DNA of 64,000 nt. It comes from Burkholderiaceae bacterium. Lineage in GTDB: Bacteria > Pseudomonadota > Gammaproteobacteria > Burkholderiales > Burkholderiaceae_F. The stretch lies in assembly GCA_022843955.1 (NCBI GenBank), contig JALHMQ010000002.1, forward strand, positions 62,001 to 126,000, in the 5' to 3' direction. Of this stretch, positions 39,098 through 49,264 are shown one piece after another; the stretch's first letter is position 1, and each line of letters begins with the position of its first letter. A model generated the notes under the pieces. That model was given only the letters and a program-made list of their open reading frames with translations. It had not been told where the DNA came from and did no database searches. The position numbers and the translations under genes were made by a program.

Positions 39098-40219
39098 TCA
39101 GTTCAGGACGAGGTTGTCGCGGTGGATCAGTTCCGGCTCTTCGATAAAGCCCAGGATGGACTCAATGTCCGCAGTGGATCGGCGAGCGATCAAGCGCGTT
39201 TCCGCGCTGGCATAGTTGATCAGACCCCGGGCAATCTCGCGTCCCTGCGCATCGATGCAGGACACGACATCGCCGCGAGCGAATTCGCCCTCCACATTGA
39301 CGACGCCGATGGGCAGCAGGCTCTTGCCATCGACCTGCAAGGCGCGCGCAGCCCCAGAATCGACGGTCACCCGGCCACGAAGCTGCAGGTGATCTGCCAG
39401 CCACTGCTTGCGGGCTGTCAGCACAGGAGTGGCTGCACGCAATTGAGTGCCGACACTCTCCCCTTTTGTCAGTCTGATCAGCACGTCGGGCTCTCGGCCC
39501 GACGCAATGACGGTGTCGGCGCCACTGCGGGCGGCGCGCTTGGCCGCAAGTACTTTCGTGATCATGCCTCCGCGGCCGATGTGACTTCCTGCGCCGCCCG
39601 ACATGCGCTCGAGCGTGGGGTCGCCGGCGGTCGCCTCTGAAATCAGCGTCGCCGTTGCATCCTGGCGCGGGTCCGCGCTGAATAGGCCCGCTTGATCCGT
39701 AAGGATCACCAAAGCGTCCGCCTCGACCAAATTCGTCACCAAGGCAGCAAGCGTGTCGTTGTCGCCGAACTTGATCTCGTCGGTGACCACGGTGTCGTTC
39801 TCGTTGATCACCGGCACCACGCCGAGCTTGAGCAACGTGAACAAGGTGGATCTGGCATTCAGATAGCGCGCACGGTCCGCGAGATCGGCGTGAGTCAGCA
39901 AGACCTGGGCGCTGGAAAGCCCCAGTGAGGCGAAACGGGTTTCATAGGCTTGCACCAAGCCCATTTGCCCAACAGCCGCTGCCGCCTGCAGTTCATGCAC
40001 CTGCTGCGGACGGCGACGCCAGCCAAGGCGCTGCATTCCTGCAGCAATAGCGCCGCTCGAAACGAGAAGTACCTGCTTGCCCAGCGCGTGCAGTTCGGCG
40101 ATCTGACCCGCCCAACGCGAGATTGCTTCCAGATCGAGTCCCTGACCATCATTTGTTACGAGGCTCGAACCGACCTTGACAACCACGCGGCGCGCCTGGA
40201 CTAGGACGCCTTTACTCAT
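39098..40219 (-). CDS. proB: Glutamate 5-kinase
   Basis: First step of proline synthesis: ATP-dependent phosphorylation of glutamate. 373 residues, with an amino-acid-kinase domain and a C-terminal PUA domain (about 280-365), as in E. coli ProB. Motifs: [11 protein letters not shown] at the start, [32 protein letters not shown] for substrate binding and [17 protein letters not shown]. It begins directly after the obgE stop with no gap, so the two are a transcriptional unit; obgE-proB is a common betaproteobacterial pair. Confidence 0.96.
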   Translation of the reverse strand: MSKGVLVQARRVVVKVGSSLVTNDGQGLDLEAISRWAGQIAELHALGKQVLLVSSGAIAAGMQRLGWRRRPQQVHELQAAAAVGQMGLVQAYETRFASLGLSSAQVLLTHADLADRARYLNARSTLFTLLKLGVVPVINENDTVVTDEIKFGDNDTLAALVTNLVEADALVILTDQAGLFSADPRQDATATLISEATAGDPTLERMSGGAGSHIGRGGMITKVLAAKRAARSGADTVIASGREPDVLIRLTKGESVGTQLRAATPVLTARKQWLADHLQLRGRVTVDSGAARALQVDGKSLLPIGVVNVEGEFARGDVVSCIDAQGREIARGLINYASAETRLIARRSTADIESILGFIEEPELIHRDNLVLN

Positions 40220-41377
<1,158 letters not shown>

Positions 41378-41638
41378 TCAACTTTGAGGCACGACCGCCA
41401 CAGTTGAGCGGGAATTCTCACCGCGCACTGCGAATTGCACCTTGCCATCAATCAGAGCGAACAAGGTGTGATCGCGGCCCATGCCGACGTTATCTCCCGC
41501 GTGGAACGTTGTCCCGCGTTGCCGCACGATTATGCCTCCGGCATTAATCGCTTGCCCGCCGAAGACTTTGACGCCAAGACGCTTTGCCTGGGAGTCTCGT
41601 CCATTTCGGGAGGATCCACCTGCCTTCTTGTGTGCCAT
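41378..41638 (-). CDS. rpmA: 50S ribosomal protein L27
   Basis: Ribosomal protein near the peptidyl-transferase centre. 86 residues, normal length. Starts [20 protein letters not shown], the family N-terminus with no cleaved leader, then [20 protein letters not shown] and the [18 protein letters not shown] block. It lies 31 bases after rplU and is transcribed with it; a strong terminator follows. Confidence 0.98.
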   Translation of the reverse strand: MAHKKAGGSSRNGRDSQAKRLGVKVFGGQAINAGGIIVRQRGTTFHAGDNVGMGRDHTLFALIDGKVQFAVRGENSRSTVAVVPQS

Positions 41639-41669
41639 TTGCTACCTCGTTAAGCCTACTTGGGCGCCA

Positions 41670-41978
41670 TCAAGCGATGGCGTCAATGCGTAGTTCTGTG
41701 AAGTTCTGACGGTGGCCGCCGTTCTTGGCGTAGTGCTTACGTCGTTGCATCTTGAAAATGGTGATCTTCGGATGACGACCATGGGCCAACACTGTCGCCG
41801 ACACGGCCGCGCCATCGACAAGCGGATTACCCACGCGAACGCTGACGCCATCGCTGACGGCAAGGATGTGCGAAAGTGTCACTTGCTGTCCGACCTCGGC
41901 AGCCAAAGTCTCCACCTTAAGCTTGTCTCCGGGCGAAACCCGATACTGCTTGCCACCAGTCTTGATCACCGCATACAT
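41670..41978 (-). CDS. rplU: 50S ribosomal protein L21
   Basis: Large-subunit protein binding 23S rRNA. 102 residues from ATG at 41978 ([20 protein letters not shown]) with AGGAGT upstream. Conserved features: the [13 protein letters not shown] strand and the terminal [20 protein letters not shown] motif. A much longer upstream open reading in the same frame is untranslated leader. First gene of the rplU-rpmA unit, with a candidate promoter at 42124-42152. Confidence 0.97.
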   Translation of the reverse strand: MYAVIKTGGKQYRVSPGDKLKVETLAAEVGQQVTLSHILAVSDGVSVRVGNPLVDGAAVSATVLAHGRHPKITIFKMQRRKHYAKNGGHRQNFTELRIDAIA

Positions 41979-42123
41979 GTTAGGACTCCTGACTGCGATG
42001 AAGCCCGAAGCGGACTCCAGCAGGACGGCGGGACGTTCCCGCGTCATCGTCGTTGATACGAACCGCCATATGCATTGGCGCAAACTGAGCCAACACAGAT
42101 CTAGCGGCCCGATAAAGCCGGTA

Positions 42124-42152
42124 AGTATGACGCGAACGGTTCTCTGGGTCAA
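42124..42152 (-). promoter_or_regulatory. Candidate sigma-70 promoter for rplU-rpmA
   Basis: Minus strand -35 TTGACC (42152-42147) and -10 CATACT (42129-42124) are separated by 17 bases. Five of six and four of six positions match consensus. It is about 145 bases before the rplU ATG. Confidence 0.5.
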
Positions 42153-42232
42153 ACGCTGTCGAAAGTCATCCCTTGGCGAAATGGCGCCTCGAACCCGGCG
42201 CCGCCCAACGGAAGCTCTTACCGGCTGGACCC

Positions 42233-42238
42233 TATAAT
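42233..42238 (+). promoter_or_regulatory. Candidate -10 element for polyprenyl synthase gene
   Basis: Perfect TATAAT, 75 bases before the GTG start at 42314. The hexamer 17 bases upstream is not a good -35. It excludes the longer TTG-initiated reading from 42173, which would start before this box. Confidence 0.45.
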
Positions 42239-42313
42239 CGAACTCCTTGGCGTGCAAGCGGAAGCGGCGCTGACGCCTATTTCTCAACGAACAGCGCTCC
42301 TAGTTGGCCGCAC

Positions 42314-43315
42314 GTGCCTCACGCCTCCGCACTTCCCGTCACGACCCCGCCCGCCGCCGCGCAGCTGCTTGCGCCGATCGCCGACGACATGCTGGCTGTC
42401 GACGCGGTCATCCGCCGCCGACTGGATTCGGATGTCGTCCTGATTCGCACGATTGCCAACTACATCATCGGCGCCGGCGGCAAGCGACTGAGGCCGGCGG
42501 TGCTCCTCTTGATTGGTCGCGCACTCGGGTCGACAGGCTCGGAACACCAAGAACTCGCTGCAACCATCGAGTTCATCCATACCGCCACCTTGCTGCATGA
42601 CGACGTCGTCGACGGCTCGGACCTGCGCCGTGGCCGGCCGACATCGAACGCTGCATTCGGCAACCCGGCGAGCGTGCTCGTGGGAGACTTCCTTTACTCG
42701 CGCGCTTTTCAGATGATGGTCGACGTTGGAAGCATGCGCGTCATGAGGATTCTCGCCGACGCGACAAACCGGATCGCCGAAGGCGAAGTGCTTCAGCTCC
42801 TCAATGTTCGCGATCCATCGGTCACAGAGCAGCGATACATGCAAGTCGTGGAGCGCAAGACGGCAACGTTGTTCGAAGCGGCCGCCCGCATCGGCGCCGT
42901 ACTGGCTGGGGTTGACACGGAAACGGAGGAGCGCTGCTCCAAGTACGGCGCCAGTCTTGGCAAGGCTTTCCAGGTAATCGACGATGTACTGGACTATTCC
43001 GGTCACGCGGAAGACCTCGGAAAGCAGCTTGGCGACGATCTGCGGGAGGGCAAAGCAACGCTGCCTTTAATCCACGCACTGTCGAATGCACCTACCGGGC
43101 AGCGCCAGATGATCGAAGCAGCCGTTAGGGATGGCGGAGGCGACTTTATCGCGATCGCACAGATCGTCCAGTCCAGTGGCTCACTGCAGTACGCTAGACG
43201 CATAGCTGAGCACGAAGCAAGTGTCGCGCACGACGCGGTCTCGTCGCTGCCGATGTCGCCGTTTAGGCGCAGTCTGCTAGACTTGACGTCCTTCGCCATC
43301 GATCGAGATCATTAA
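42314..43315 (+). CDS. ispB: Polyprenyl diphosphate synthase (octaprenyl type)
   Basis: Makes the side chain of ubiquinone by chain elongation of farnesyl diphosphate with IPP. 333 residues from GTG at 42314, which gives the family-like start with AAAQLLAPIADDM. Motifs: GGKRLRPAVLLL, first Asp-rich motif LLHDDVVDGSDLRRG, GDFLYSRAF and second Asp-rich motif FQVIDDVLDYSG with GDDLREGKATLPLI. Chain length is not certain from sequence. Divergent from rplU, the usual arrangement. A GC-rich stem at 43358-43372 follows. Confidence 0.93.
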   Translation: MPHASALPVTTPPAAAQLLAPIADDMLAVDAVIRRRLDSDVVLIRTIANYIIGAGGKRLRPAVLLLIGRALGSTGSEHQELAATIEFIHTATLLHDDVVDGSDLRRGRPTSNAAFGNPASVLVGDFLYSRAFQMMVDVGSMRVMRILADATNRIAEGEVLQLLNVRDPSVTEQRYMQVVERKTATLFEAAARIGAVLAGVDTETEERCSKYGASLGKAFQVIDDVLDYSGHAEDLGKQLGDDLREGKATLPLIHALSNAPTGQRQMIEAAVRDGGGDFIAIAQIVQSSGSLQYARRIAEHEASVAHDAVSSLPMSPFRRSLLDLTSFAIDRDH

Positions 43316-43357
43316 CGCCTCTGCCTCGCAGGCGCTAGGATTTTCAATTGAGGCAAG

Positions 43358-43372
43358 GCGCGCTTCGCGCGC
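43358..43372 (+). terminator. Weak terminator-like stem after ispB
   Basis: GCGCGC (43358-43363) and GCGCGC (43367-43372) with loop TTC, followed by ATTTAA instead of a T run. It lies between the synthase stop and tRNA-Pro. Confidence 0.4.
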
Positions 43373-43396
43373 ATTTAAGCGAAGTTCCGCGTCGAT

Positions 43397-43473
43397 CGGG
43401 GTGTAGCTCAGCCTGGTAGAGTACTGCGTTCGGGACGCAGGAGTCGGAGGTTCAAATCCTCTCACCCCGACCA
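43397..43473 (+). tRNA. tRNA-Pro (CGG)
   Basis: 77 bases, full cloverleaf with encoded CCA. Acceptor CGGGGTG pairs with CACCCCG (43463-43469), discriminator A, CCA at 43471-43473. Anticodon stem CTGCG/CGCAG encloses TTCGGGA, giving anticodon CGG. T arm GGAGG-TTCAAAT-CCTCT. No intron. The minus-strand frame across it is an artefact. Confidence 0.96.
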
Positions 43474-43521
43474 ACTTCCTTCCCGCCTCATATTCCGTTC
43501 GCTGACTGATTGCTCATTAAG

Positions 43522-43539
43522 CCGACGCGGTTGCGTCGG
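43522..43539 (+). terminator. Hairpin after tRNA-Pro
   Basis: CCGACGC (43522-43528) and GCGTCGG (43533-43539), loop GGTT, 49 bases after the tRNA end. No T run follows, so termination by it alone is doubtful. Confidence 0.4.
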
Positions 43540-43669
43540 TCGTGCCTTTGGCCGATACGCCTTTTGGCACCGCTTCGCTTTACAAATTAGGGGCTTATCG
43601 GCAGTATCTTCGCGCTTTGTCTGAGCGGGCGACCGCTATAACAGGGGCTTTGCCGGACACGTTGCCTAA

Positions 43670-45409
43670 ATGTCAGCCGTCACCCAAGGACCAGCCACCG
43701 CCGCCAGCGCTCTCACGGGCTTGGCGCGAGCACTCGTGCAACAAGGCAAGCTGCGTCCGGATCGCGCGGAGACGCTCGCGCGCAAGGCCGTGCAGAGCAA
43801 CACGCAGTTCATCGATGAGCTGATCGGCATCGCCGAGTCCACGGGGCTGACGTCTGCGGCGATTGCCCGCTTTGCGGCGGACACTTTCGGACATCCCCTT
43901 TTCGATCTGACAACGTTCGATACGGACCAACTACCGTCGGACATCATCGATCGCAAGTTAGTCGGCTCTCTGCGGGTGATCGCGTTGCGCAAACGCGGTA
44001 ACCGCCTTGCCGTCGCCGTCTCCGACCCGACCAATTTTCAGGCGCTTGATCAAGTCAAGTTCCAGACTCAACTTGCGCTCGACATTGTCGTTGTCGAGCA
44101 CGACAGGTTGCTCAAGCTGATTGAGAGTGCCGGCCGCTCCGTTTCCGAATCTCTCGAGCGACTCGTTGATGACGACGTAAATTTCGAAGATCTCCTGGGC
44201 GACGATGCGCAGCCTCAGGAAGAGGCTTCCTCAGTTGAGGTCGATGACGCACCGGTCGTACGGTTCCTGCAGAAACTTCTCCTGGATGCGATCAGCGAAG
44301 GCGCGTCGGACATTCACTTCGAACCGTACGAGAAGTTCTATCGCGTTCGCTTCCGCGTGGACGGCGTTCTGCGTGAAGTGGCTCAGCCTCCGCTGGCGAT
44401 CCGCGAGCGACTGGTTACTCGCATCAAGGTTGTCTCGAAGCTCGACATTTCGGAGAAACGCGTTCCCCAAGACGGGAGGATGAAGCTGGCGCTCTCGGGC
44501 CAGCGAGCGATCGACTTTCGCGTCAGCACCTTGCCGACCATGTTCGGCGAAAAGGTCGTGATGCGGATCCTCGATCCGACGCAGGCGAAAATGGGGATCG
44601 ACTCGCTGGGCTATGAGCCTGAGCAGCGTGAGTGCCTCGTCAACGCGATACGCCGACCCTATGGCATGGTGCTCGTTACCGGACCGACAGGGAGCGGCAA
44701 GACGGTGTCCCTGTACACCTGCTTGAACCTGCTCAATCAGCCCGCCGTCAACATCTCGACCGCGGAAGACCCAGCCGAGATCCAGTTGGCTGGAATCAAC
44801 CAGGTGAACGTGAATGAAAAGGCCGGCCTGACGTTCGCCAACGCGATGCGCTCCTTTTTGCGTCAGGATCCGGACATCATCATGGTCGGTGAGATTCGCG
44901 ACTTGGAGACTGCCGACATTGCCATCAAGGCAGCGCAGACCGGACATATGGTCATGTCCACGCTGCACACGAACGATGCCCCTTCCACCTTGACCCGTCT
45001 GGGTCACATGGGCGTACCGGCCTTCAACATCGTTTCGTCGATCATCTTGATCACCGCCCAGCGACTCGCGCGCAAGTTGTGTACGTGCAAGCAGCCGGCA
45101 GACCTTTCGCGCGAGGCGCTTCTTGCTGCGGGGTATCGCGACGACGAGCTCGATGGCTCCTGGGTGACCTACAAGCCGGTGGGATGCGACCGCTGCAAGG
45201 GCTCAGGCTACAAGGGTCGCGTCGGCATCTATGAGGTCATGCCGCTTAGCGAGCCGATCCAGAACATCATTCTCAAGGGCGGCAGTTCCCTCGAGATCGC
45301 CCAGCAGGCCCAGCTTGACGGCGTGAAGAATCTTCGCCAGTCCGGCCTATTGAAGGCGCGACAGGGAATGACATCGGTCGAGGAAGTCCTCGGCTGCACC
45401 AACGACTGA
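43670..45409 (+). CDS. pilB: Type IV pilus assembly ATPase PilB
   Basis: Hexameric ATPase that powers pilus extension at the inner face of the membrane. 579 residues. N-terminal MshE/GSPII_E domain (about 60-165), a variable acidic linker, then the ATPase core: Walker A GPTGSGKT (338-345), the Asp-box and Walker B region ending IIMVGEIRDLETADIA, and the His box GHMVMSTLHTND. The zinc site is CTCK ... CDRCKGSGYKGR. Stop 40 bases before pilC. Retraction ATPase pilT is not in the window. Confidence 0.95.
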   Translation: MSAVTQGPATAASALTGLARALVQQGKLRPDRAETLARKAVQSNTQFIDELIGIAESTGLTSAAIARFAADTFGHPLFDLTTFDTDQLPSDIIDRKLVGSLRVIALRKRGNRLAVAVSDPTNFQALDQVKFQTQLALDIVVVEHDRLLKLIESAGRSVSESLERLVDDDVNFEDLLGDDAQPQEEASSVEVDDAPVVRFLQKLLLDAISEGASDIHFEPYEKFYRVRFRVDGVLREVAQPPLAIRERLVTRIKVVSKLDISEKRVPQDGRMKLALSGQRAIDFRVSTLPTMFGEKVVMRILDPTQAKMGIDSLGYEPEQRECLVNAIRRPYGMVLVTGPTGSGKTVSLYTCLNLLNQPAVNISTAEDPAEIQLAGINQVNVNEKAGLTFANAMRSFLRQDPDIIMVGEIRDLETADIAIKAAQTGHMVMSTLHTNDAPSTLTRLGHMGVPAFNIVSSIILITAQRLARKLCTCKQPADLSREALLAAGYRDDELDGSWVTYKPVGCDRCKGSGYKGRVGIYEVMPLSEPIQNIILKGGSSLEIAQQAQLDGVKNLRQSGLLKARQGMTSVEEVLGCTND

Positions 45410-45449
45410 CGCTCGGTCCACGGACCGCGCGTTAGAGAGGAATCGCACT

Positions 45450-46679
45450 ATGGCCACCGGAGCATTGTCCCGCCCACGCGAACAGGTTCGCGAGGCGCTT
45501 TTCCATTGGGAAGGCCGCGACAAGCAAGGGCGCGTGATCAAGGGGGAGATGCGAGCGGGCGGCGAGTCGGTCGTTGCAGCATCCCTGCGCCGCCGCGGTG
45601 TGATGGCGACCAAGATCAAGAAGCAGCAGTTCTCTCGCGGCCGCAAGATCACGGAGAAAGACTTGGCGTTGTTCACCCGCCAGTTGTCGACCATGCTGCG
45701 CGCCGGCGTGCCACTGATGCAGTGCTTCGACATCGTTGGCCGTGGGCACTCGAACCCATCGATGTCGAGACTGCTCAACGACATTCGCTCCGATGTCGAA
45801 ACCGGCACGAGCCTGAACCAGGCCTTTCGCAAGTACCCGCTCTACTTCGATGCGCTGTTTTGCAACTTGGTGGCAGCCGGCGAGCAGGCGGGCATCTTGG
45901 AGACGCTGCTTGACCGATTGGCGACGTACAAGGAAAAGACGCTTGCCCTGAAGGGCAAGATCAAGAAGGCCATGTTTTATCCGCTCTCGATCATCCTGGT
46001 CGCCATCTTGATCACCGCGATCATCATGATCTTCGTGATCCCGTCGTTCAAAAGCGTGTTCACCAGCTTCGGTGCCGACCTGCCGGCACCCACGCTGATG
46101 GTCATCGCCATGTCCGACTTCTTCGTGGCCTGGTGGCATGTGATGATTTTTGGCATCGGCGGATTCATCTACTTCATGATTCAGGCTTGGCGCCGCTCGC
46201 CGAAGGTCCAGATGATCGTGGACCGCACCCTGCTCAAGCCACCTGTCATCGGCGATTTGCTGGTGAAGGCCTCGGTCGCTCGCTGGAGCCGCACACTCGC
46301 AACGACCTTCGCGGCTGGCGTGCCACTGGTCGAAGCGCTGGACTCCGTCGGCCCGGCGTCCGGCAACGCTGTCTACAAGGAAGCGACGAAGCAAATTCAG
46401 AACGAAGTGAACATGGGGACGAGCCTCGCGCTGTCCATGCAGAACTCGGGAGTCTTTCCCAACATGGCGGTACAGATGACCGGCATCGGCGAGGAGTCGG
46501 GTGCTCTGGACTCGATGCTCTCGAAAGTCGCCGATTACTACGAGCGCGAGGTCGATGAGACGGTGGACGCGCTGGCGAGTCTGATCGAGCCGATGATCAT
46601 GGTTGTACTCGGCGTGATCATCGGCGGCATCGTGGTAGCGATCTACTTGCCGATCTTCAAACTCGGTCAGGTTGTCTGA
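45450..46679 (+). CDS. pilC: Type IV pilus inner-membrane platform protein PilC
   Basis: GspF/PilC family platform that couples PilB to pilin insertion. 409 residues with two T2SSF repeats (about 70-200 and 275-400) and three membrane segments (LSIILVAILITAIIMIFVIP; FGIGGFIYFMI; the C-terminal MIMVVLGVIIGGIVVAIYLP). Signature QLSTMLRAGVPLMQCFDI and its counterpart TLATTFAAGVPLVEALD. ATG at 45450 after GAGAGGAA. Second gene of pilB-pilC-pilD. Confidence 0.96.
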   Translation: MATGALSRPREQVREALFHWEGRDKQGRVIKGEMRAGGESVVAASLRRRGVMATKIKKQQFSRGRKITEKDLALFTRQLSTMLRAGVPLMQCFDIVGRGHSNPSMSRLLNDIRSDVETGTSLNQAFRKYPLYFDALFCNLVAAGEQAGILETLLDRLATYKEKTLALKGKIKKAMFYPLSIILVAILITAIIMIFVIPSFKSVFTSFGADLPAPTLMVIAMSDFFVAWWHVMIFGIGGFIYFMIQAWRRSPKVQMIVDRTLLKPPVIGDLLVKASVARWSRTLATTFAAGVPLVEALDSVGPASGNAVYKEATKQIQNEVNMGTSLALSMQNSGVFPNMAVQMTGIGEESGALDSMLSKVADYYEREVDETVDALASLIEPMIMVVLGVIIGGIVVAIYLPIFKLGQVV

Positions 46680-46753
46680 TTCGCTTGGAATCGTCCGTCT
46701 CGGCCGGTGACAGCCGTGCTGCCGCCGGCCGATCTGCCGAAACTTGACTTGCA

Positions 46754-47587
46754 ATGTCGCCGGACGCCCTCTTCCTCGTTGCGGCCGCAGTCGTCGGTTT
46801 GATCGTCGGGTCGTTCCTGAACGTGGTGATCCATCGTCTGCCGAAGATGATGGACACCGAATGGCGCAGCCAATGCGCCGAGTTGCGAGGCGAGCTCATC
46901 GCCGATGGCGGCCGCTACAACTTGTGGACGCCGCGCTCGCAGTGCCCGTCGTGTGGCACGCAACTGCGCGCGATTGACAACGTACCGGTCTTGTCTTGGC
47001 TGATGCTCGGCGGCAGGTGTGCGCATTGCGCCGCCAAGATCTCGCTCCGCTACCCGATCGTCGAGGCGCTGACCGCGATCCTTTCTGCTCTAGTCGCCTG
47101 GCACTTCGGCTGGGGGTTGGCCGGAGTGGTCGCGATCGTCTTTACCTGGACACTGCTTGCGCTGACATTCATCGACGCCGATACCACCCTGCTGCCCGAC
47201 AGCATGACGCTGCCGCTCCTGTGGATGGGGCTACTTATCAACCTTGAAGGCACCTTCGTTCCACTGCGTGATGCGGTCATTGGCGCCGCCGCCGGCTACC
47301 TGATCCTCTGGAGCGTCTACTGGCTGTTCAAGCTGTCCACCGGGAAGGAGGGCATGGGCTACGGCGACTTCAAGCTGCTGGCAGCGCTTGGCGCCTGGAT
47401 GGGTTGGAAGATGCTTCTCCCGATCATCCTGCTGTCGTCGGTTGTCGGAGCATTGGTCGGCGTTGTCTTGATCGTGCTGGCTCGGCGCGGACGGGAGATA
47501 CCGATCCCCTTCGGTCCCTACCTGGCTGCCGCAGGCTTCATCGCGCTGCTTTATGGCAACGACCTCACGCGAATCCTGGGCTTCTGA
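46754..47587 (+). CDS. pilD: Prepilin peptidase/N-methyltransferase PilD
   Basis: Bifunctional inner-membrane aspartyl protease that cleaves and N-methylates type IV prepilins. 277 residues, about seven hydrophobic helices. The methyltransferase loop carries two CxxC pairs at 64-67 (CPSC) and 89-92 (CAHC). Catalytic aspartates lie in LTFIDADTTLLPD and GMGYGDFKLL. The start SPDALFLVAAAVVGLIVGSFLNVVIHRLP is typical. Its last 35 bases overlap coaE. Confidence 0.96.
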   Translation: MSPDALFLVAAAVVGLIVGSFLNVVIHRLPKMMDTEWRSQCAELRGELIADGGRYNLWTPRSQCPSCGTQLRAIDNVPVLSWLMLGGRCAHCAAKISLRYPIVEALTAILSALVAWHFGWGLAGVVAIVFTWTLLALTFIDADTTLLPDSMTLPLLWMGLLINLEGTFVPLRDAVIGAAAGYLILWSVYWLFKLSTGKEGMGYGDFKLLAALGAWMGWKMLLPIILLSSVVGALVGVVLIVLARRGREIPIPFGPYLAAAGFIALLYGNDLTRILGF

Positions 47588-48218
47588 CAGCCGGCGCTTT
47601 CGAGTTGGCCTGACCGGCGGCATCGGCAGTGGCAAGTCGGTCGTTGCAGACCTCCTTGGAGCGCACGGCGCCGCCATCGTCGATACTGACGTCATCGCGC
47701 ATCAACTCACTCAGGCCAACGGGCCTGCGATCGATCCGATACGACGCGCGTTCGGCGACGCATTCGTCGACGCGACCGGCGCCCTCGATCGTCCCCGCAT
47801 GCGGCAACTTGTGTTCAGCGATCCTGTCGAACGCAAGCGACTCGAATCCATCTTGCACCCATTGATCCGGCAGCATGCAGAACGAGCCGCCAGCGCTGCC
47901 GAGGCGGCGTATGTCGTGTGCGCCGTGCCACTGTTGGTGGAAGCCGGAGACTGGACCACGCGCGTGGACCGCGTGCTTGTAGTGGACTGTCCCACGCAAG
48001 ACCAGGTTCGCCGGGTTGTCGCCAATCGCGGCTTGCCATCGTCGCAGGTGAGCGCCATCGTCGCCCAGCAGGCTCCGCGGGCGCAGCGTCTGGCTTCTGC
48101 CGACGACGTGATAGTCAATGCCAGCACGGTCGCGCAACTGGCTCCCCGGGTGAGCCGCTTGCATGCGCACTACTGCTTGCTTGCCGGAACGACACGATGT
48201 GCGTCGAGACCCCTGTGA
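47553..48218 (+). CDS. coaE: Dephospho-CoA kinase
   Basis: Final step of coenzyme A synthesis. 221 residues. P-loop GGIGSGKS at 22-29 after RFRVGLT; DTDVIAHQL and the DPVERKRLESILHPLIR lid segment follow, with VVDCPTQDQVRRV near the nucleotide site. The ATG at 47553 lies inside pilD; no usable start exists between the pilD stop and the P-loop, so the 35-base overlap is probably real. The last 20 residues (HAHYCLLAGTTRC) are not conserved. Co-transcribed with pilD as in many proteobacteria. Confidence 0.94.
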   Translation: MATTSRESWASDSRRFRVGLTGGIGSGKSVVADLLGAHGAAIVDTDVIAHQLTQANGPAIDPIRRAFGDAFVDATGALDRPRMRQLVFSDPVERKRLESILHPLIRQHAERAASAAEAAYVVCAVPLLVEAGDWTTRVDRVLVVDCPTQDQVRRVVANRGLPSSQVSAIVAQQAPRAQRLASADDVIVNASTVAQLAPRVSRLHAHYCLLAGTTRCASRPL

Positions 48219-48243
48219 TATCTTCGTTGCGGACCCCCGCCCC

Positions 48244-49017
48244 ATGCCGAGCAGCGATCACTCCGTTCAGTACGAGTACCCGTTCAATGAACGGGTTCGC
48301 ACGCTGCTGAGACTCGAAGACCTGTTCGACAAGTTGGCCTATTTCGGCGAGCAGTCTCATCCCTATTGCCACCACACCGCGCTGCTCACCCTGTTTGAGA
48401 TCCTGGAGATCACGGCACGCTCCGACTTGAAGGGTGAACTGCTGCAGGAACTCGAGCGCCACCGCCAATCGCTGCTCAGCCTGCGCAACAACCCGCAGGT
48501 GGCAGAGGATCGCCTCGCCGCCGTCCTGCACGACGTCGAGCAGGCACAAGGCAACCTGAGCGTGTCGGCGGGAAAGGCTGGCCAGCACTTGCGCGACAAC
48601 GAGTGGTTGACCAGCATCCGCAGCCGCGCCGGCATACCGGGCGGCACCTGCGAGTTCGACTTGCCCTCCTATCATGCTTGGTTGATGCGCGCACCCGATG
48701 TACGCCACCACGATCTGCACTCGTGGGTGAAGCCCCTGACTCAGTTCTCTGATGCGATGAACATCGTTTTGCGGCTGCTGCGCGAAAGCGCGCATCGCAG
48801 CCAACAGACGGCTGCGCAGGGCGCGTTTCAGCAAACGCTGCAGGGCCGCACCTATGCGTTGCTGCAGGTCCGGGTGGCGGCCGACGACAACGCGATTCCA
48901 GAGATCAGCGCCAACAAGTACATGCTCTGGATTCGCTTTGCTCAGGCCGATCGGGACCTCAAGCCCAAACCACTCGATCGCGACGTCAGGTTCGAACTGA
49001 GCCTGTGCGCTTTCTGA
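48244..49017 (+). CDS. zapD: Cell division protein ZapD
   Basis: FtsZ-bundling protein that stabilises the Z ring. 257 residues from ATG at 48244 (MPSSDHSVQYEYPFNERVR); an upstream in-frame ATG at 48163 lies within coaE. Conserved motifs: YEYPFNERVRTLLRLEDLF, the central GTCEFDLPSYHAWL, and the C-terminal ANKYMLWIRF. It follows coaE by 25 bases and precedes yacG by 12. Its target FtsZ is encoded at 59273. Confidence 0.95.
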   Translation: MPSSDHSVQYEYPFNERVRTLLRLEDLFDKLAYFGEQSHPYCHHTALLTLFEILEITARSDLKGELLQELERHRQSLLSLRNNPQVAEDRLAAVLHDVEQAQGNLSVSAGKAGQHLRDNEWLTSIRSRAGIPGGTCEFDLPSYHAWLMRAPDVRHHDLHSWVKPLTQFSDAMNIVLRLLRESAHRSQQTAAQGAFQQTLQGRTYALLQVRVAADDNAIPEISANKYMLWIRFAQADRDLKPKPLDRDVRFELSLCAF

Positions 49018-49029
49018 GCCGCGCCGACG

Positions 49030-49227
49030 ATGCCAACGACGGTCAAGTGTCCGGTCTGCAGTACGTCCGTTCTATGGTCCGGTACGAGTACGTGGCGACC
49101 GTTCTGCTCGGAGCGCTGCAAGCTGATCGATCTGGGCGACTGGGCGTCGGAGCGCCACGTGATTGCCGGCAATCCGCTCGAAACACCTGAAGAACCGTCA
49201 GAGCATGATGGCAAGCCGCGTTCGTGA
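49030..49227 (+). CDS. yacG: DNA gyrase inhibitor YacG
   Basis: Small zinc protein that binds GyrB and blocks DNA binding; physiological role uncertain. 65 residues. Four Cys ligands: CPVC (8-11) and [15 protein letters not shown] (26-30). The [10 protein letters not shown] signature is typical. The acidic C-terminal tail is unstructured. Last gene of the pilB-to-yacG run, converging on the nudix-thiE gene, 37 bases away. Confidence 0.94.
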   Translation: MPTTVKCPVCSTSVLWSGTSTWRPFCSERCKLIDLGDWASERHVIAGNPLETPEEPSEHDGKPRS

Positions 49228-49264
49228 GAATCGGCTCGGGCGGAACTGCGTCGCGTACTCGGCG

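Larger units (their letters stand above)
41979..42313. other. Divergent spacer between rplU and polyprenyl synthase
   Basis: 335 bases. Holds the candidate rplU promoter (42124-42152, minus strand) with a leader of about 140 bases, and a TATAAT at 42233-42238 on the plus strand for the synthase gene. L21 leaders often carry regulatory RNA, but I see no strong stem to support that here. Confidence 0.5.

Noticed and set aside
42173-42313. N-terminal extension of the polyprenyl synthase from a TTG codon
   Set aside because: It would start before the perfect TATAAT at 42233 and encodes sequence unlike the family.
43277-43474. Minus-strand 65-residue frame containing GFEPPTPASRTQYSTRLSYTP-like sequence
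   Set aside because: It is the antisense of tRNA-Pro, a well-known false protein in databases.
43565-43580. Possible sigma-54 promoter (TGGCAC ... CGCTT) upstream of pilB
   Set aside because: The GG-to-GC distance is one base short of the required spacing and the -12 element is TCGC, not TTGC.
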